A stretch of DNA of 64,000 nucleotides from JAMHWF01 sp048500255. GTDB taxonomy: Bacteria > Pseudomonadota > Gammaproteobacteria > Burkholderiales > Burkholderiaceae_C. How positions within the stretch are numbered: position 1 is the stretch's first letter; every line of letters begins with the position of its first letter. A program made the translations under genes and the position numbers. A model generated the notes under the pieces. It ran no database searches. It saw only the letters and a list, made by a program, of their open reading frames with translations, and was not told where the DNA came from. Below are positions 57,703 through 64,000 of this stretch, one piece after another. The stretch spans positions 1 through 64,000 of the forward strand of contig JASNYH010000002.1 of assembly GCA_048500255.1 (NCBI GenBank). The letters run 5' to 3'.

Positions 57703-58581
57703 TCAGTCGAGTTCGGCCTCGGCCTGCATCGCGATGAAACCTGCGTGGTCGCGCGCCCACAGCGCGACGCGGCCTTCGGCCTCGGGCCGGCCGCAGACGG
57801 CGAAGCGGTGGATGTCGAAGATCGGCCGCACGGCCTTGAAGGCGTAGCGCCGCACGACGGCCGCCGGCCGCTCGCGTCGCACGAGGTCGAGCAGCAGCGT
57901 CGCGATCAGCGGGCCGTGCACGACGAGCCCCGGATAGCCCTCGACCTGGGTGACGTAGGAGCGGTCGTAGTGGATGCGGTGGCCGTTGAACGTGAGCGCC
58001 GAATAGCGAAACAGCAGCACCGGGTCGGGCACGACGTCACGCGTCCACGGCGCGTCGGCGGGCGCCGGCTGCGGCGCGGGCGTGGGCGCGCCGGGCCGCG
58101 GGGCCTCGCGATAGACGATGTCGTGCTCCTCCGTCACCGCGACGTCGCCGGCGTCACCCGCGGCGCCGATCTCGTGGCGCACCGTGACGAAGACGAGCGC
58201 GCCGCTGCGGCCGTGCTTGACGTTCACGTCGGCGATGCGCGAGCGGCGCTCGACGGCCTCGCCGACGCGCAGCGCGCGCCGGAACTCGAAGCGCCCGCCC
58301 GCCCACATGCGCCGCGGCAGCGCCACCGGCGGCAGGAAGCCGCCGCGCTTGGGATGGCCGTCGGGGCCGATCTCGCTCGCGCGCGCCAGCGGCAGGAAGT
58401 AGAGCCAGTGCCACAGCGGCGGCACTTCGCTGCCGGGCTGCGGCGGCGCGTCGTTGCGGTCGAGCGTGGCGGCGAGCGCGGCCAGCGGGGTCGGCCCGAT
58501 CGTATCGCGCAGCGTCTCGCGGCGGCCGATCCAGTCGCGCAGGGTGTCGTGGGAAGAAGAAGCAGGCGCCGGCGTGTCCAT
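57703..58581 (-). CDS. FAS1-like dehydratase-domain hydratase (HTD2/mesaconyl-C4-CoA hydratase-like)
   Basis: A 292-residue double hot-dog protein. The N-terminal half carries LRDWIGRRETLRDTIGPTPLAALAATLDR and WHWLYFLPLARASEIGPDGHPKRGGFLPPV, the FAS1-like dehydratase opening. The C-terminal half has RYSALTFNGHRIHYDRSYVTQVEGYPGLVVHGP, a MaoC-type hydratase signature with the catalytic Asp/His region. Relatives hydrate mesaconyl-C4-CoA or 3-hydroxyacyl thioesters. The substrate is not fixed by neighbours. It is divergent from the OsmC gene. Confidence 0.9.
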   Translation of the reverse strand: MDTPAPASSSHDTLRDWIGRRETLRDTIGPTPLAALAATLDRNDAPPQPGSEVPPLWHWLYFLPLARASEIGPDGHPKRGGFLPPVALPRRMWAGGRFEFRRALRVGEAVERRSRIADVNVKHGRSGALVFVTVRHEIGAAGDAGDVAVTEEHDIVYREAPRPGAPTPAPQPAPADAPWTRDVVPDPVLLFRYSALTFNGHRIHYDRSYVTQVEGYPGLVVHGPLIATLLLDLVRRERPAAVVRRYAFKAVRPIFDIHRFAVCGRPEAEGRVALWARDHAGFIAMQAEAELD

Positions 58582-58675
58582 GCGCGGACTGTGCCGGCGC
58601 GCCCGCTGCGCAGCAAGCGGCGCGGCGGCCACTACGATCGCCACATCCGCCGCTGCCGCGAAGGAGTCGCCCGCC

Positions 58676-59140
58676 ATGCCCTCCACGTATTCCGCCCGGG
58701 TGCTGTGGGATCGCCACGGCGCCTCGTTCGCCGACGGCCGCTACAGCCGCCGCCACGTCCTCGAGTTCGACGGCGGCGCGCGCGTGGCGGCCTCGTCGTC
58801 GCCGCACGTCGTGCCGCTGCCCTGGTCCGATCCGGCGGGCGTCGACCCCGAGGAGGCCTTCGTCGCGTCGCTCGCGAGCTGCCACATGCTGTGGTTCCTG
58901 TCGCTGGCGGCCGACGCCGGCTGGATCGTCGACCGCTATCGCGACGACGCCGAGGGCACGCTGGCGCGCAACGCCGAGCGGCGCCTCGCGATGACGACGG
59001 TCACGCTGCGCCCGGAGGTGGCCTTCGGCGGCGAGCGCCGGCCCGACGCCGCCGAGATCGAGCGGCTGCACCACGCGGCGCACGAAGCCTGCTTCATCGC
59101 CAACTCGGTGAAGACGGACGTGCGCGTCGTGATCGCATGA
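58676..59140 (+). CDS. OsmC-family peroxide-reducing protein
   Basis: A 154-residue OsmC/Ohr-fold protein. Cys69 in ASCHMLWFL and Cys139 in HEACFIANSVK match the peroxidatic and resolving cysteines; Glu60 (DPEEAFVAS) fits the active-site region. It should reduce organic hydroperoxides with thiols. AAGGAG lies nine bases before the ATG. A cluster of hairpins directly follows the stop. Confidence 0.94.
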   Translation: MPSTYSARVLWDRHGASFADGRYSRRHVLEFDGGARVAASSSPHVVPLPWSDPAGVDPEEAFVASLASCHMLWFLSLAADAGWIVDRYRDDAEGTLARNAERRLAMTTVTLRPEVAFGGERRPDAAEIERLHHAAHEACFIANSVKTDVRVVIA

Positions 59141-59146
59141 CCCACC

Positions 59147-59244
59147 CCCGAAGCGCCTTCGGCGCTCCCCCTCGAGGGGCCGCTGCCAGCGGACCGGCAA
59201 AGCGCTTGCGCTTCGGCGAAGGCTCACATCGCGCCAGCGATGTG
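59147..59244. repeat. REP-like cluster of hairpins between osmC and cytochrome genes
   Basis: Four tight perfect stems come first: AGCGCC-TTC-GGCGCT (59152-59166), CCCCTCGAGGGG (59168-59179), CCGCT-GCC-AGCGG (59180-59192), and AAGCGC-TT-GCGCTT (59200-59213). A fifth, CACATCGC-GCCA-GCGATGTG (59225-59244), abuts an ATG. I recall the first two as a common intergenic element in Burkholderiales genomes. It may end the osmC transcript or fold in the cytochrome leader. Only one copy is in this window. Confidence 0.6.
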
Positions 59245-59286
59245 ATGCCGCAGCCAAAGCCGGATCCGCGGCAGCTGCTTGGTGTC

Positions 59287-59973
59287 ATGCAGTGGATCGC
59301 CCTCGTGGCAGCGGCGCTGTTGGGCAGCGCGGCCGCGCACGCCGCGCCGCCGCGCGTCGAGGACACGATGGCGCAGCGCGTCGAGGCCTGCACCGGCTGC
59401 CACGGCAAGGAGGGGCGCGCGGCGAGCGACGGCTACTACCCGCGCATCGCCGGCAAGCCGGCCGGCTACCTGCACGCGCAGCTCGTCGCCTTTCGCGACG
59501 GCCGGCGCCACTACGCGCCGATGACGGCGCTGCTCGACGTGCTGTCCGACGCCTACCTGCGCGAAATCGCCGCGCACTTCGCGGCGCTCGAGCTGCCCTA
59601 TCCGGCGCCGCAGCCGCCGACGGCGCCGGCCGCCGTGCTCGAACGCGGGCGCGCGCTCGCGCTGCGCGGCGACGCGCAGCGCCGCATCCCGGCCTGCGTG
59701 CAGTGCCACGGCGAGCGGCTGACCGGCGTGGCGCCGCGCCTGCCCGGCCTCGTCGGCCTGCCGCGCGACTACGTCGTCGCGCAGATCGGCGCGTGGCGCA
59801 ACGGCAGCCGCCGCGCCGCCGCGCCCGACTGCATGGCCGACGTGGCGCGCGCGCTGACGGCCGACGACATCGGCGCGCTGGCGCAGTGGCTCGCCGCGCA
59901 GCCGGTGCCCGACGGCGGCAAGCCCGCGGCGACGATCGCGATGCCGCTGCCGCGCGAGTGCGGACTGCGATGA
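59287..59973 (+). CDS. Di-haem cytochrome c (c4-like)
   Basis: A 228-residue periplasmic protein with a signal peptide (LVAAALLGSAAAHA). Two CxxCH haem sites begin at about 35 (CTGCH) and 137 (CVQCH), and later Met residues (YAPMTALLD, DCMADVA) may be axial ligands, as in cytochrome c4. ATG 59287 starts a compact signal peptide; ATG 59245 would add 14 residues and sits against a hairpin. Neither has a ribosome site. The stop overlaps the next cytochrome gene (ATGA), so both act together, carrying electrons to an oxidase. Confidence 0.88.
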   Translation: MQWIALVAAALLGSAAAHAAPPRVEDTMAQRVEACTGCHGKEGRAASDGYYPRIAGKPAGYLHAQLVAFRDGRRHYAPMTALLDVLSDAYLREIAAHFAALELPYPAPQPPTAPAAVLERGRALALRGDAQRRIPACVQCHGERLTGVAPRLPGLVGLPRDYVVAQIGAWRNGSRRAAAPDCMADVARALTADDIGALAQWLAAQPVPDGGKPAATIAMPLPRECGLR

Positions 59974-61274
59974 CGCGCCGCACGACGCTCGCGCTGCGCC
60001 TGGCCGGCGCGCTCGTCGCCGCGCTGCTGCTGCTGGCGCTGGCGGTCGCCGCGCTGAACCGCCTCGACGAGGACGACATCGATGCGTCGTCGGCCGCCGC
60101 ACCGCCCGGCGCGCCGGCACCCGACCTCGTCGCGCGCGGCGCCTACCTCGCGCTCGCCGGCCACTGCGCCGGCTGCCACACGGCGCGCGGCGGCGCGCCC
60201 TACGCCGGCGGGCGCCCGATCGAGACGCCGTTCGGCACGCTCTATGCGCCCAACCTGACGCCCGATGTCGAGACGGGCCTCGGCGCGTGGACGCCGGCGC
60301 AGTTCTGGCGCGCGCTGCACAACGGCCGCTCGGCCGACGGGCGGCTGCTCTATCCGGCGTTCCCGTATCCGAACTACACCCGCGTGACGCGCGCCGACGC
60401 CGACGCGCTCCATGCGTGGCTTCGCTCGCTGCCGCCGGTGCGCCAGCCCGACCGGCCGCACGCGCTGCGCTGGCCCTACGGCACGCAGGCGGCGCTGGCA
60501 GTGTGGCGCGCGCTGTGGTTTCGCCCCGGTGTGCAGCGCGATGACGCCGCACGCAGCCCCGAATGGAACCGCGGCGCCTATCTCGTCGAGGGCCTGGGCC
60601 ACTGCAACGCCTGCCATGCGCCGCGCAACGCCTTCGGCGCGTCGACCGCGCCCAACGACTTGAGCGGCGGCCTGATGCCGGTGCAGCCCTGGCTCGCGCC
60701 GTCGCTGCGCGATCCGGCCGCCGCCGGCGTGCAGGCGTGGCGCGCCGAGCGCGTCGTCGAGTTGCTGAAGACAGGCACGGCCGACGGCGCGACGATGCTC
60801 GGGCCGATGGCCGAAGTCGTGTTCGGCAGCACGCAGCACCTCGCCGACGCCGACCTGCGCGCGATCACGGTCTATCTGCAGGCGGTGCCGCCGCCGCCGC
60901 CCGAGCCGCGCGAGCCCCCGCCGCGACCGGCGCCCGCCGTCGCCGCGCGCGGCGCCGATCTCTACGAGCGCCATTGCGCGCGCTGCCACGGCGAGCACGG
61001 CGAGGGCGCGGCCGGGATCTATGTGCCGTTGGCCGGCAACCGCGCCGTCACGCTCGACCCACCGGCCAATGCCGTGCAGGCCGTGCTGCGCGGCGGCTTC
61101 GCGCCGGCGACGACCGGCCATCCGCGCCCGTTCGGGATGCCGCCCTTCGCCGGCGAGCTGAACGACGCCGACGTCGCCGCCGTACTGAGCCACGTGCGGT
61201 CGAGCTGGGGCAATGCGGCGGCGCCGGTGAGCGAGTTCGACGTTCTGAGCTGGCGCGCGCGCATGCTGCGCTGA
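59970..61274 (+). CDS. Tri-haem membrane-anchored cytochrome c (alcohol dehydrogenase subunit type)
   Basis: A 434-residue protein. An N-terminal helix (~8-28) anchors it or serves as signal. Three haem sites are CAGCH (66-70), CNACH (212-216) and CARCH (336-340), with spacing like the cytochrome subunit of alcohol or gluconate dehydrogenases (AdhB type), including GTLYAPNLTPDVETGLGAWT and GLMPVQPWLAPSL. The dehydrogenase subunit is not adjacent. It is coupled to the di-haem gene by a four-base overlap. Confidence 0.92.
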   Translation: MTRRTTLALRLAGALVAALLLLALAVAALNRLDEDDIDASSAAAPPGAPAPDLVARGAYLALAGHCAGCHTARGGAPYAGGRPIETPFGTLYAPNLTPDVETGLGAWTPAQFWRALHNGRSADGRLLYPAFPYPNYTRVTRADADALHAWLRSLPPVRQPDRPHALRWPYGTQAALAVWRALWFRPGVQRDDAARSPEWNRGAYLVEGLGHCNACHAPRNAFGASTAPNDLSGGLMPVQPWLAPSLRDPAAAGVQAWRAERVVELLKTGTADGATMLGPMAEVVFGSTQHLADADLRAITVYLQAVPPPPPEPREPPPRPAPAVAARGADLYERHCARCHGEHGEGAAGIYVPLAGNRAVTLDPPANAVQAVLRGGFAPATTGHPRPFGMPPFAGELNDADVAAVLSHVRSSWGNAAAPVSEFDVLSWRARMLR

Positions 61275-61307
61275 CGACGCCGCCGGCCGCGGTGGGCCGG
61301 CTGCCCT

Positions 61308-61616
61308 TCAGCCGAGCGTGGCAAGCGGCGAAGTGAGCACCAGCAGCAAGCCGGCGGCGATCGTCGCGATCCAGCCGCGCACCGTCGCCGCGTGCGGCCG
61401 GCGCGGCCGCAGCCCGGCCATCGCGAACACGAACGAAGCGCCGGCCGCGCCGATCATCACGACCGCCATCAGCGCCGTGTAGGCGTCGCCCGGGCGATGG
61501 CTCGCCATGCCGAGCACGGCCGTGCCGAGCAGGCCGCCGAGCGCGAGCGCGAACAGGTAGGAACGCAGGTCGCCGGCGTGCGGCCGGCCGGTCGAGGGAG
61601 GGAGGGGGGACTGCAT
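61308..61616 (-). CDS. Small membrane protein of unknown function
   Basis: Not recognised. The 102-residue product has three hydrophobic segments (~18-37 LRSYLFALALGGLLGTAVLG, 45-66 YTALMAVVMIGAAGASFVFAMA, 79-98 VRGWIATIAAGLLLVLTSPL) and a Pro-rich start. There is no ribosome site at ATG 61616, and upstream in-frame codons exist, so the start is uncertain. It converges with the tri-haem cytochrome gene and lies downstream of ssb on the same strand, beyond a strong hairpin. Confidence 0.6.
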   Translation of the reverse strand: MQSPLPPSTGRPHAGDLRSYLFALALGGLLGTAVLGMASHRPGDAYTALMAVVMIGAAGASFVFAMAGLRPRRPHAATVRGWIATIAAGLLLVLTSPLATLG

Positions 61617-61716
61617 GGGCGTCTTCGCGAAGAAGACGCCGTTTATGTCATGCCGCGCGCGGCCTGCGCGGCCCGATGTGTGCCGTGGGCGTAACGGAGT
61701 TGTCGCGCTGATTCGG

Positions 61717-61750
61717 TTCGTCCGGCGACGCGAGGGGGCCGCCGGACGAA
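61717..61750. terminator. Hairpin after ssb
   Basis: TTCGTCCGGCG (61717-61727) pairs with CGCCGGACGAA (61740-61750), an 11-bp perfect stem with a 12-base loop, 14 bases beyond the ssb stop. It is the longest perfect stem I noticed here. No T run follows, so termination is inferred from position and stability. Confidence 0.55.
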
Positions 61751-61764
61751 GCGCCGGAACGCTC

Positions 61765-62262
61765 TCAGAACGGAATGTCGTCGTCCATGTCGTCGAAGCC
61801 GGTCGCCGGCTTGCTCGCCGCCGGCTTGCCGGCGGGCGCGCGCGCCGGGCGCTCGGTAGGCTCGCCACCACCGCCGCCGTAGCTGCGGCCGCCGCCCTCG
61901 TCGCCGCCATGGCCGCCGCCCATGCCCTCGCGGCCGCCGAGCATCTGCATGTTGTCGGCGATGATTTCCGTCGTGTAGCGGTCCTGGCCTTCCTTGTCCT
62001 GCCACTTGCGCGTCTTCAGCCGGCCCTCGACGTAGACGGAGCGGCCCTTCTTGAGGTATTCGCCGGCGATCTCGGCGAGCCGGTCGTAGAAGACGACGCG
62101 GTGCCACTCCGTCTCTTCCATCTTCTCGCCCGAGTTCTTGTCCTTCCAGTTGCGCGACGTGGCGATCGTCACGTTGCAGATCGCCGCGCCGCCGGGCGTG
62201 TAGCGCACCTCGGGATCGCGGCCGAGGTTGCCGATGAGGATGACTTTGTTGATCGAGGCCAT
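61765..62262 (-). CDS. ssb: Single-stranded DNA-binding protein
   Basis: A 165-residue protein. The OB fold (1-~110) opens with MASINKVILIGNLGRDPEVRYTP and contains ATSRNWKD, EWHRVVFYDRLAEIAGEYLKKG and RKWQDKEGQDRYTTEIIADNMQML. A Gly-rich linker follows and the acidic tail MDDDIPF is the canonical partner-binding tip that recruits RecQ, RecO and others. It is divergent from recQ, whose product is a known partner of this tip. GGAG lies about ten bases before the ATG. Confidence 0.98.
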   Translation of the reverse strand: MASINKVILIGNLGRDPEVRYTPGGAAICNVTIATSRNWKDKNSGEKMEETEWHRVVFYDRLAEIAGEYLKKGRSVYVEGRLKTRKWQDKEGQDRYTTEIIADNMQMLGGREGMGGGHGGDEGGGRSYGGGGGEPTERPARAPAGKPAASKPATGFDDMDDDIPF

Positions 62263-62402
62263 GGTGGGGCGCTCCGCAGCGGGTGGAAGTCGAGCGCGAA
62301 TTGTGCCCGAACGACCGCCGCGCCCGACGGCGTTTCGTGGGATGGGGCGCGGCCGCGCGCGTCCCGTACCATCGCCGACTTGCCCGCCGCGACCGCCCTT
62401 CG

Positions 62403-64000
<1,598 letters not shown>

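Overview
The window looks like chromosomal DNA of a very GC-rich betaproteobacterium of the order Burkholderiales, probably from the Rubrivivax/Leptothrix/Methylibium-type families. This rests on the strong G/C bias at third codon positions, an E. coli-like UbiH, the argS-SPOR-dsbA and lptA-lptB-rpoN blocks, and a hairpin cluster (59147-59244) of a kind I recall as common in that order. The genus is an inference. Most of the window is core metabolism and housekeeping. I see no rRNA, tRNA, CRISPR array, insertion sequence, integrase or prophage gene.

Layout. 1-2830: the 3' end of an unidentified gene, a secreted S8 protease with a Gly-rich C-terminal sorting-type tail, and a Phd/PIN toxin-antitoxin pair whose toxin is frameshifted. 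2889-6008: a tkt-gapA operon. 6195-10758: a hemerythrin gene with an FNR/Anr-type box, a MurU-like nucleotidyltransferase, a membrane protein, an SPFH/SHOCT protein and ubiH. 10866-19457: a hybrid histidine kinase, class II amidotransferase, geranylgeranyl-reductase-family flavoprotein, malate synthase G and a divergent LysR regulator. 19556-28894: PsiF protein, a Ser/Thr kinase with a cyclic-nucleotide-binding domain, then argS, a SPOR protein, dsbA, lptA, lptB, rpoN and an RNA methyltransferase.

28905-38884: MFS transporter, rsmE, fadD, an NTF2-like protein, a small secreted protein, a pnt transhydrogenase operon with panD inside it, and nudJ-mnmA. 38999-45084: two Gly-tethered lipoproteins (CAP domain and PQQ-type sugar dehydrogenase) and the sulfate importer sbp-cysT-cysW-cysA. 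45176-50296 is the most eroded part: an internal scrap of a 1-Cys peroxiredoxin gene, an intact GGDEF/EAL protein with a pseudopilin, and the wrecked type II secretion genes exeA and gspB.

50310-64000: thpR, yjbQ, an MFS transporter, a thioredoxin-like protein, a PaiB-like flavoprotein, a three-gene ABC importer, a FAS1-like dehydratase, OsmC, a di-haem plus tri-haem cytochrome c pair, ssb and the 5' part of recQ.

No clearly new multi-gene system stands out. The best leads are the decayed exeA/gspB pair, the FNR-box hemerythrin gene, a set of genes with -10-like boxes almost touching their start codons (probable leaderless mRNAs), the kinase/cNMP fusion, panD inside pnt, lptA without lptC upstream, and the low-GC S8 protease. 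Adjacent genes often overlap by 1 or 4 bases (TGATG, ATGA, GTGA), showing tight operons.
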